Notes under the pieces: generated by a model
Databases searched by the model: none
Seen by the model: the letters and a program-made list of their open reading frames with translations, nothing else
Told to the model about the DNA's origin: nothing
NCBI GenBank assembly: GCA_026709725.1
Contig: JAPOSK010000413.1
Location: 1 to 20,796, forward strand
DNA length: 20,796 nt
Direction of reading: 5' to 3'
Origin: Paracoccaceae bacterium
Lineage (GTDB): Bacteria; Pseudomonadota; Alphaproteobacteria; Rhodobacterales; Rhodobacteraceae
Made by a program: the position numbers and the translations under genes
Shown: in pieces, positions 14,359 to 20,796 of the stretch
Layout: every line of letters starts with the position of its first letter
How positions within the stretch are numbered: the stretch's first letter is position 1

Positions 14359-15363
14359 ATGAAGAGAGTGGGGGAGACGCGGAGCAAAGCCATCTCAGGA
14401 GACAACTCACGGTCTTTGACACGAAATCCGGGGATGGAACTGGCACCGTGGATGTTTGATCGGCATGCGGTCAACCGGAATGCTGCGGAACGACGGGCTG
14501 CCACACTGGTGGCACGGCGATCTGTCAAAAAGCACTGGCAGGCAGCCTGGCTGATCAATGCAATTCGCTGCATTGATCTGACCACCCTGGCTGGCGATGA
14601 CACCAGAGAGCGGGTTGAGCGTCTGTGCGCCAAGGCAGCCCATCCCCTTGCCGAATATATCCTTGCAGGACTTGACACAGAGCCGAACCTGATCCGGGTT
14701 GGGGCCGTCTGCGTCTATCCAACGATGGTTCGTCATGCCGTTCATGCACTGCAGGGCACCGGGATCAGGGTGGCATCAGTTGCGACAGGATTCCCGTCCG
14801 GCCTGATTCCACTTGATTTGCGGCTGGCAGAAATCCGCTACGCGCTCGCCGAGGGTGCCGAAGAGATCGATGTTGTCATTTCACGGGAACTGGCCCTCAA
14901 ACAGGATTGGCCCGGTCTTCATGATGAAATCGTCCAGATGCGCGCCGAATGTGCGGATGCCTGTCTGAAGGTCATTCTTGCCACAGGTGAGCTGGGGACA
15001 CTGCAGACCGTCTATGCAGCATCAATGACCGCCATGCAGGGCGGTGCCGACTTCATAAAGACATCGACCGGCAAGGAGCGGGTCAATGCCACATTGCCTG
15101 TCAGTCTGGTCATGGCCAGGGCAATCCGTGATTATTTCGACCTGACCGGAGTCCGGATTGGGTTCAAGCCCGCAGGCGGCCTCACTGTGGCGCGGGATGC
15201 GCTGATTTGGCAATCCCTGATGAAAGAAGAGTTGGGTGTTGACTGGCTGAACCCGGGCCATTTCCGTATTGGTGCCTCATCGCTTCTCAGTGATATTGAG
15301 CGTCAACTCGATCATTTTGTTACGGGTCGCTATGCCGATTCAACCCGTCACGCAGCGAGCTGA
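14359..15363 (+). CDS. deoC: Deoxyribose-phosphate aldolase
   Basis: Class I aldolase cleaving 2-deoxyribose-5-phosphate to acetaldehyde and glyceraldehyde-3-phosphate in deoxynucleoside catabolism; cytoplasmic. It has EEIDVVISR with the conserved Asp, the Schiff-base Lys in GGADFIKTSTGK, and the second active-site Lys in GFKPAGG. Start codon is unclear. ATG at 14359 is taken here. TTG at 14416 lies 14 bases after AGGAG, and ATG at 14434 would cut the NPGM segment shared by relatives. The protein is about 334 residues, long for E. coli DeoC (about 260) but normal for the alphaproteobacterial type, which carries an extra N-terminal segment (VNRNAAERRAATLVARR). Its stop is 12 bases before the ALDH start, and the pair is a common alphaproteobacterial operon. 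Confidence 0.92.
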   Translation: MKRVGETRSKAISGDNSRSLTRNPGMELAPWMFDRHAVNRNAAERRAATLVARRSVKKHWQAAWLINAIRCIDLTTLAGDDTRERVERLCAKAAHPLAEYILAGLDTEPNLIRVGAVCVYPTMVRHAVHALQGTGIRVASVATGFPSGLIPLDLRLAEIRYALAEGAEEIDVVISRELALKQDWPGLHDEIVQMRAECADACLKVILATGELGTLQTVYAASMTAMQGGADFIKTSTGKERVNATLPVSLVMARAIRDYFDLTGVRIGFKPAGGLTVARDALIWQSLMKEELGVDWLNPGHFRIGASSLLSDIERQLDHFVTGRYADSTRHAAS

Positions 15364-15364
15364 C

Positions 15365-15370
15365 AGGAGG
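15365..15370 (+). promoter_or_regulatory. Strong ribosome binding site for the GTG start of the ALDH gene
   Basis: AGGAGG ends 5 bases before the GTG at 15376 and lies just after the deoC stop, so the two genes are likely coupled. Confidence 0.7.
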
Positions 15371-15375
15371 ATCCT

Positions 15376-17736
15376 GTGAACACAATATCCGAAATCCTTA
15401 CCACGATGAGCTACGGACGATCGCCGGAGGACCCAACCATCGCCATTGACTGGCTCAAGCGTCACGGCGAGACCTTTGGGCACCATATCAACGGAACATT
15501 CCGACCACCGGGCACGACATTTCCTGTTATCAATCCGGCAACCGAGCAAGTCCTGGCGCAAACGACACAAGGCACAGAGCGGGAAGTGAATCAGGCGGTC
15601 AGGGCGGCGCGCAGGGCGCAAAACCATTGGCAGAACCTCGGAAACCATGAACGTGCGAGGCACCTCTATGCTCTCGCCCGGCACCTTCAGCAGCACAGCC
15701 GCTTTCTTGCTGTCCTGGAAACGCTGAACACCGGTAAACCCATTCGCGAGAGTCGCGATATCGATATCCCGCTGGCTGTACGTCATTTCTATCATCATGC
15801 GGGCTGGGCCGAGATCCACAACACGGTCTTTCCTGACCATGTCCCGCACGGTGTCTGCGGTCAGGTGATCCCGTGGAATTTCCCTCTCCTGATGCTGGCG
15901 TGGAAGGTTGCTCCAGCCCTGGCGGCAGGGAACACCGTGGTCCTCAAACCTGCTGAATACACTCCGCTGACTGCCCTTGCCTTTGCCGAAATTGCAACCG
16001 GTGCAGGCTTGCCAAAGGGAGTCGTCAATATCATCACCGGCGATGGTGAAACCGGAACGGCCATTGTCAATCATCCGGGCATCAACAAGGTCGCTTTCAC
16101 CGGATCCACCGAAGTTGGTCGGCTGATCAGACAGCAGATTGCCGGCACAGATAAATCCCTGACACTGGAACTCGGCGGCAAGTCGCCCTTTCTGGTCTTC
16201 GCCGATGCCGATCTTGATGCCGCAGTCGAAGGCGTGGTCGATTCGATCTGGTTCAATCAGGGACAGGTCTGCTGTGCCGGATCGCGCATTCTCGTTGCTG
16301 AATCCATTGCCGAGCGATTCGAATCTCTCCTGCGGCGGCGAATGGAGACCCTCCGACCGGGGGAGCCTCTGGACAAATCAACCGATATCGGTGCCATCAT
16401 TCATCCTGATCACCTGCAGCGCATTCAGAGACTGGTCAACAAAGGCATTGAGGATGGTGCGGACCTCCATCAGGGTCGTGTCCATGCTGGCTGTTATTTT
16501 CCACCGACACTCGTCACAAATGTTCAACCCGCTTCCGTACTGGCCACCGAGGAAATATTCGGACCGGTCGTCACTCTCACATCCTTCCGAACCCCCTCGG
16601 ATGCCATCACACTGGCCAACGCGACACGCTATGGCCTTGCTGCATCCGTCTGGTCGGAAAACATCAACCAGGCCATTGATATGGCCGCTGGCATCAGGGC
16701 AGGTGTTGTCTGGATAAACTGTGCCAACCAGTTTGATGCCGGAGCCGGTTTTGGTGGCTACCGTGAAAGTGGTTTTGGTCGCGAAGGCGGTCGCGAGGGC
16801 ATGGCCGCCTATCTCACTCGTCCGAAACCAAAAAACCGCAAACGGGAACGATTGCTCCCGCCTCCCGTTGCAACACCTGTCAACGCGCGCGCCACCAGCG
16901 AGATCGACCGAACCGCCAAACTCTATATCGGCGGCCGCCAGACCCGACCGGACAGCGGGCACTCCTACTCCCTTCGTGGCAGGTCCGGCCCAATCGGTCG
17001 TGCGGGACTTGGCAACCGCAAGGATATCCGCAATGCTGTCGAAGCTGCCGGCAGGGTCAGCAAATGGGCAGCACAAACCGGTCACAACCGGGCTCAGATC
17101 CTGTACTACATCGCGGAAAACCTCGCGATACGACGGAAAGAGTTTACCGATCGCCTCCACAGTTTTGGCGCCACCCGCCCTGAGGCCGAAGCCGAAGTTG
17201 AGGCATCAATTCGCCGACTGTTCTGGTATGCCGCCTGGGCAGACAAGCACGATGGTGCCGTACACCAAACCAGGGTCAACTATGTCACGCTGGCCATGCA
17301 TGAACCACTTGGTGTCATTGGCATTGCCTGCCCGGCATCACAACCACTCCTGGCACTCATTTCCCTCATCATGCCTGCAATCGCACTTGGAAACACGGTG
17401 GTGGCCATTCCGTCCCAAACCCAACCGCTGGCCGCAACCGACTTCTATCAGATTCTTGAGACCTCCGATCTGCCGGCCGGTGTCGTCAATATCGTGACAG
17501 GTGAGCGTGATGTTCTTGCCAAAACGCTGGCTGAACATGATGCCGTTGCCGCCATCTGGTATTTCGGTTCAAGCAATTCGGCCACGATGATAGAAAATGC
17601 CGCCGCCGGGAATCTCAAGCAAAGCTGGATCGAGGATGGCGGCATCCGACACTGGCTCACCGATGAGGGTCAGGGTCCTCTCTTCCTTGAACATGCGACC
17701 CAGATCAAGAACATATGGATTCCCTATGGAGCATAA
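15376..17736 (+). CDS. Two-domain aldehyde dehydrogenase, ALDH16 type
   Basis: NAD(P)-dependent aldehyde dehydrogenase of 786 residues with the ALDH16 layout: a complete catalytic ALDH domain followed by a degenerate second ALDH-like domain. In the first domain the general-base Glu lies in LELGGK (E265) and the catalytic Cys in FNQGQVCCAGSR (C299). The Rossmann segments IPWNFPLLMLAWK and FTGSTEVGR are also present. After a linker near residues 475-510 the second domain begins (KLYIGGRQTR) and keeps EPLGVIGIACPASQPLL and GVVNIVTG, but has no Cys nucleophile segment. Bacterial ALDH16 enzymes with an active Cys are known, for example from Loktanella. Next to deoC it may oxidise the acetaldehyde released; the substrate is inferred. 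Confidence 0.9.
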   Translation: MNTISEILTTMSYGRSPEDPTIAIDWLKRHGETFGHHINGTFRPPGTTFPVINPATEQVLAQTTQGTEREVNQAVRAARRAQNHWQNLGNHERARHLYALARHLQQHSRFLAVLETLNTGKPIRESRDIDIPLAVRHFYHHAGWAEIHNTVFPDHVPHGVCGQVIPWNFPLLMLAWKVAPALAAGNTVVLKPAEYTPLTALAFAEIATGAGLPKGVVNIITGDGETGTAIVNHPGINKVAFTGSTEVGRLIRQQIAGTDKSLTLELGGKSPFLVFADADLDAAVEGVVDSIWFNQGQVCCAGSRILVAESIAERFESLLRRRMETLRPGEPLDKSTDIGAIIHPDHLQRIQRLVNKGIEDGADLHQGRVHAGCYFPPTLVTNVQPASVLATEEIFGPVVTLTSFRTPSDAITLANATRYGLAASVWSENINQAIDMAAGIRAGVVWINCANQFDAGAGFGGYRESGFGREGGREGMAAYLTRPKPKNRKRERLLPPPVATPVNARATSEIDRTAKLYIGGRQTRPDSGHSYSLRGRSGPIGRAGLGNRKDIRNAVEAAGRVSKWAAQTGHNRAQILYYIAENLAIRRKEFTDRLHSFGATRPEAEAEVEASIRRLFWYAAWADKHDGAVHQTRVNYVTLAMHEPLGVIGIACPASQPLLALISLIMPAIALGNTVVAIPSQTQPLAATDFYQILETSDLPAGVVNIVTGERDVLAKTLAEHDAVAAIWYFGSSNSATMIENAAAGNLKQSWIEDGGIRHWLTDEGQGPLFLEHATQIKNIWIPYGA

Positions 17737-17894
17737 TCAGCCCCCTGCGGCATAATCGACCCATCCGCATGCAATGATCGGCGCACTGTGCAACAATGCT
17801 GCGGGTGCCGTTCCTCCTGATGGCGGCAAGGATGGTGTATGGTGGACTGTGGGTCGCTGCATGGAACCCGGCAATCTGTCCATGGGCTCCTGAG

Positions 17895-18215
17895 TCAGGA
17901 CATTGGTGCGGTCGGAAAGCGGATCAGAAGGCCAATGACCGCAATGATAAGAACGGAGGCAGCAAAAATCATACCGACAAGCCACTGGATATTGGACTTG
18001 TCACGCCTGGCTATGTCCTCACGCATCCTGGCCATGTCCTCACGCATCCTGGCGAAACTGGCATTGACACCCGCCTCCAGCCTTGAAAGGCTGGCATCAA
18101 TACGTGATTCCATCGCTTCATTCTCCCCGCGTATGCCAGCCATCTGGCCATCGAGTTTCCCGGTCAGACCGGCGATTGCCAAGGCGTTGCCGGACTCATT
18201 GCTCATTGTGGACAT
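17895..18215 (-). CDS. Small coiled-coil protein with C-terminal membrane anchor
   Basis: A 106-residue protein of unknown function. The start ATG at 18215 has GGAG about 8 bases upstream; an ATG 24 bases earlier has none. Residues up to about 75 are charged and heptad-like (MAGIRGENEAMESRIDASL, then SRLEAGVNASFARMRED). One heptad is exactly duplicated, RMREDMA-RMREDIA, from a 21-base tandem repeat. A single membrane helix follows (NIQWLVGMIFAASVLIIAVIGLLI), with a short RFPTAPMS tail. The layout recalls small DUF1640-like or phage-type coiled-coil membrane proteins. The gene at 12459-12710 has the same layout. It lies alone between the ALDH gene and the helicase-like gene. Confidence 0.65.
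   Translation of the reverse strand: MSTMSNESGNALAIAGLTGKLDGQMAGIRGENEAMESRIDASLSRLEAGVNASFARMREDMARMREDIARRDKSNIQWLVGMIFAASVLIIAVIGLLIRFPTAPMS
18013..18053 (-). repeat. 21-base tandem repeat encoding one extra coiled-coil heptad
   Basis: ATGTCCTCACGCATCCTGGC occurs twice with a 21-base period, giving RMREDMA and RMREDIA on the minus strand. The near identity of the copies at DNA level indicates a recent in-frame duplication. Confidence 0.75.
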
Positions 18216-18536
18216 AGGATATTCTCCATCTCTGGTCAAGTTACAGTCTGGTCATGATCTCATGGCGAAATTGGTTTTGCGGCACGATCTTCTGCATGTC
18301 ATTGGACCAGGTTGGTGGATGTTATCGATCCCCATGCCACCCTGAGGTCCAACGCCTGGGGTCGGACTTCCCTGCAGCAAAAACTGCTTTCAAACGAACT
18401 CACCTGAAAGTCTCCCGGCAAACTGTCTGGTTGGGACAGTCTGCTGCAAACTGATTCAAGGGACGCGGATAGGGTCAACAGAGCCGGGAATGCCGGCAAC
18501 CGCCACTCTGCCATCATCCTGTTCTGCCGCCTGTGA
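18216..18536. other. Spacer between coiled-coil gene and helicase-like gene
   Basis: About 320 bases with no supported gene. It holds the ribosome site of the coiled-coil gene at its left end; no hairpin terminator with a T-run was found for the helicase-like gene. Confidence 0.4.
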
Positions 18537-20738
18537 TCAGTCCAGCAAAGATATTCTGGACTGTGTGGGCGCGGACTGTGTGGGCGTTTGGGATTCCGGG
18601 CCATCCCAACCGGCGAGCAGTTGCCCGGCGCAGGGCTGCTCAAGTTCGGAACTCACACGGTTGACGGCATCCCGGAAGGCACTGTCGGTCATCAGCCGAA
18701 CCCCTTTCAGGCAATCGAAAAACCTGCCCAGGATCTCTCTGTCACGCGGGAAGTGGTATCGTCGCAGAGCAAAACCGTGCTTGTGGGGTTCATAATGCGT
18801 GACCCACATCAGCTCATGCAACTCCGGCTTGTCCGCATAATACCCTGTCAGTTTCCGCTTGACAGAACTCCCGTGCCGACCGGATGTGTATTTTGCGTAG
18901 GGAATGGAGAGTTCCACCACCAGCTCATTGGTGTGGTGATAATCCCTGCCCTGCCCGATACGGAGCCAGATATCAGGATTGTTGCGCTCCCCGGACCAGA
19001 AGAGAATCCTGTCGGCCCGCTGGTCACCTGCCATCAGGACATCCTGAGCCAGAAGGGATATGAGCGACTTGGCTGTCTCGGTTGTCGGGATCGTTGCCGG
19101 AAGGATGCGGACATCGATATTCCTCTTCCTGACGACAATGCCGCGGTGCATCCTCCCACAGCTGTCCCGATACAGTGACATAGACCCCAGCCGATTGTTT
19201 TTGGCAAGCTCGATGGCCTCCAGCAGGTTGCCGGTCAAAATCTGGATCGGAGTCTTGCGCTCACTGGTACTCTGATGGGAAAAATCCTCCAGATGGCGTG
19301 GATTGTCGCCGACATTGAGTCCGGTTGCGAAGCGGATTGTCGCCGACATGTTGATGAGCCGACTCAGGGAAAACACCTCGGCCTGGGCATGTCCGGGAGA
19401 AACAGTGTGGATCTTGTAGGCCTGGGGCATGGCTGCATATTTCGGCTCCGGGGAAACAAGCCGAACAATGGTCCGCAGTGTTGTGTCGGTATGATCCTCC
19501 TCATCGAAATGAATGACCCTGCCGGGTTTGATGTTCGACAGCAGGTGATGGAAGGCCTGCAGATGCTGATACTTCCGCCGGAACCGGTATGGCTGATCGT
19601 CAATGGTTCGAACAGCCTCGCTGTAGGTGACACCGGGGCGCTGATAGGTTTGCAGATGTTTTGGCATGGTCTGGACAAGCCAGTCCGCCCGTGGAGCAAA
19701 TCCGTCGGCACCATCCCGTATCTGTGACTGACGAACCAGATGCTGAAGTTCTTCGCTGCTGATTGGACGTTCGGTGTACTGGTGGATGCCGGTTGCCAGA
19801 TAGAGTGGCGAGAAGAACGCGGATGTATCATGGCTGTCATCAAGCGATTCAATTCCCGAATAGAGTGTACTGGCACGAATCTCGACCTCTCCCGGCAACT
19901 CCCGGGTCTTGAGGGGGTTGGCATCCTTGCTGTCAAGTTCCTCGACGATCGCATCAAACTCATACCGGATCAGACTGATCAGGCGGGTCTGCTCGCTGGC
20001 TGGCAGGACAATGGACCGGGACAAAACCTTGTTGGCAATGGAATGGGTTGAGTTGCTGGATCGTCCCAGAATATCTGACTCATCCACTGTCTGCTGCGGA
20101 TCATCCTTGATGAGGTGGGACTGGAAGCCCAGGCGTCTGGTCAGGTCCTGATGTCCGGCCAGGACATTGCAGGTCGCCCGGTCCCCGACAATATTGAGAA
20201 GGTCTGGAATGTCATCAAGCAGCAGCGGATGCGAACGGTTTCCATCAACACTGGCTCCCATGGAACGGAGTTTGCAGTTGCGCTGCTGAAGAATCCGCAT
20301 TTCCGGAATGAGGCCGGTCATGACCGAGACAATCCGGGGCCGTGCAACCTGCCCGTAGCGGTTGCTCCGCCCCTGCGCCTGGATATACTTGATGATGTCC
20401 AGCGGTGTTTCCATCTCGATCAGCGTGCGGGGACGCTGGTCCTGGAATTCAGGAGCGGCATGGTATGACCCTCCCGTCGCCCCGGCCTGATTGTAAATCA
20501 GGACATCAAGATCACCGGCATTGAAGGCATCAACGATCTCGCGACGGCTCGGAGCGGACCGGCGCAGGATCTGGCCATCGCGATAGACGAGCTGACGACC
20601 GGAGATCTCACCGGACCGCAACCCGTGTGCAGCGAGTTTTGTTTGCAGGTCATCAAGTGGAGAGGCTGGCAACGAAGCCGGCAGATCAGCGATCATTGCC
20701 TCAATGGCGGCCGCACGTGTGGCAATCTCCTCACTCAA
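18537..20738 (-). CDS. Strawberry-notch-type helicase, C-terminal half
   Basis: Resembles the C-terminal half of Strawberry-notch (SBNO) SF2 helicases found on phages and plasmids. Landmarks are PASPLDDLQTKLAAHG and GEISGRQLVYRDGQ, the motif V-like YNQAGATGGSYHA (82-94), ETPLDIIKYIQAQGRSNRYGQ with motif VI QGRSNR (122-127), and the LRSMGASVDGNRS segment (158-169). After this comes VLSRSIVLPASEQTRL and a long C-terminal domain. The ATPase half (Walker A and DExH) is not present. From TTG at 20738 the frame continues upstream for eight codons with family-like sequence (DVLDART) until a TGA at 20765-20763. The +1-related frame is open from the window edge to 20749. So this is either a half-protein starting at the TTG or a full helicase broken by a frameshift near 20750-20765. 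Length here is 733 residues. Confidence 0.7.
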   Translation of the reverse strand: MSEEIATRAAAIEAMIADLPASLPASPLDDLQTKLAAHGLRSGEISGRQLVYRDGQILRRSAPSRREIVDAFNAGDLDVLIYNQAGATGGSYHAAPEFQDQRPRTLIEMETPLDIIKYIQAQGRSNRYGQVARPRIVSVMTGLIPEMRILQQRNCKLRSMGASVDGNRSHPLLLDDIPDLLNIVGDRATCNVLAGHQDLTRRLGFQSHLIKDDPQQTVDESDILGRSSNSTHSIANKVLSRSIVLPASEQTRLISLIRYEFDAIVEELDSKDANPLKTRELPGEVEIRASTLYSGIESLDDSHDTSAFFSPLYLATGIHQYTERPISSEELQHLVRQSQIRDGADGFAPRADWLVQTMPKHLQTYQRPGVTYSEAVRTIDDQPYRFRRKYQHLQAFHHLLSNIKPGRVIHFDEEDHTDTTLRTIVRLVSPEPKYAAMPQAYKIHTVSPGHAQAEVFSLSRLINMSATIRFATGLNVGDNPRHLEDFSHQSTSERKTPIQILTGNLLEAIELAKNNRLGSMSLYRDSCGRMHRGIVVRKRNIDVRILPATIPTTETAKSLISLLAQDVLMAGDQRADRILFWSGERNNPDIWLRIGQGRDYHHTNELVVELSIPYAKYTSGRHGSSVKRKLTGYYADKPELHELMWVTHYEPHKHGFALRRYHFPRDREILGRFFDCLKGVRLMTDSAFRDAVNRVSSELEQPCAGQLLAGWDGPESQTPTQSAPTQSRISLLD
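18558..18587 (-). repeat. 15-base tandem repeat at the helicase C-terminus
   Basis: GGACTGTGTGGGCG occurs twice with a 15-base period (18558 and 18573), encoding the TPTQSAPTQS tail of the minus-strand protein. Likely a small slippage duplication in a disordered end. Confidence 0.7.
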
Positions 20739-20787
20739 TGTTCTGGCATCAAGAACATCTTCTCATGGCGACATACGACTCTATGTG

Positions 20788-20793
20788 ATTATA
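20788..20793 (-). promoter_or_regulatory. TATAAT box upstream of the helicase-like gene
   Basis: A perfect -10 consensus on the minus strand lies 50 bases before the TTG start. A -35 element would be outside the window. It may be chance, but it would fit a gene that begins here rather than a continuing upstream helicase frame. Confidence 0.3.
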
Positions 20794-20796
20794 GTA

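Noticed and set aside
18077..18094. Hairpin CCAGCCTT-ga-AAGGCTGG as a terminator
   Set aside because: It lies inside the coiled-coil coding sequence and is not followed by a T-run on either strand.
20745..20770. prfB-like programmed +1 frameshift at TCT TGA T upstream of the helicase half
   Set aside because: The P-site codon TCT would slip onto CTT with poor pairing, and no internal Shine-Dalgarno stands at the right distance; mutation or a separate start is simpler.
1..20796. tRNA, rRNA, CRISPR array, insertion sequence or integrase
   Set aside because: No tRNA T-loop-like sequence, regularly spaced repeats, transposase or recombinase motifs were seen on either strand.

Overview
The window looks like a piece of an alphaproteobacterial chromosome of moderately high GC. 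Supporting this are an LPS-export lptA-lptB pair next to ptsN, a DeoC of the type common in Rhodobacterales/Rhizobiales followed by a two-domain ALDH16-type aldehyde dehydrogenase, and a small HTH/zinc-knuckle protein reminiscent of GcrA. The species cannot be named from the sequence alone.

Layout. (1) 1-1871, plus strand: lptA (5' end possibly cut), lptB and ptsN. The rpoN and hpf genes that usually sit between lptB and ptsN in alphaproteobacteria are absent. (2) 1896-7264, minus strand: a compact operon running away from a divergent promoter region. Its order is an IcmD/DotP-like small membrane protein, an IcmJ/DotN-like zinc protein, an unrecognised 445-residue protein, and an IcmB/DotO-like ATPase. 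In Legionella icmD-icmJ-icmB are consecutive, so this is a core piece of a type IVB (I-type) secretion/conjugation system with an extra gene wedged in and most partner genes missing. (3) 7573-9750: an HTH plus zinc-knuckle regulator-like protein and a CHC2/Toprim primase-like protein on plus, then a P-loop nucleotide-kinase-like protein on minus, overlapping the primase tail. Two inverted repeats lie in the divergent spacer between blocks 2 and 3. (4) 9812-10732: galU. (5) 10733-14340: a gene-poor, decaying stretch. It holds a membrane protein broken by a frameshift, a coiled-coil/TM gene interrupted by an amber codon, and a 5'-truncated HicA-like remnant. (6) 14359-17736: deoC and the ALDH16 gene, a deoxyribose-catabolic pair. 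(7) 17895-20738, minus strand: an intact small coiled-coil/TM protein and the C-terminal half of a Strawberry-notch-type SF2 helicase, whose ATPase half is not in frame at the right edge.

How it fits together: housekeeping islands (lpt/ptsN, galU, deoC/ALDH) alternate with accessory blocks. The accessory genes (Dot/Icm-type transfer components, primase, nucleotide kinase, SNO-type helicase) are what one expects from a large conjugative or phage-plasmid element. Here they are dispersed and next to pseudogenes. This suggests either an old integrated element that is being dismantled, or a lineage whose type IVB system has become scattered through the chromosome. The best candidate for something undescribed is the 445-residue protein coupled between IcmJ and IcmB.
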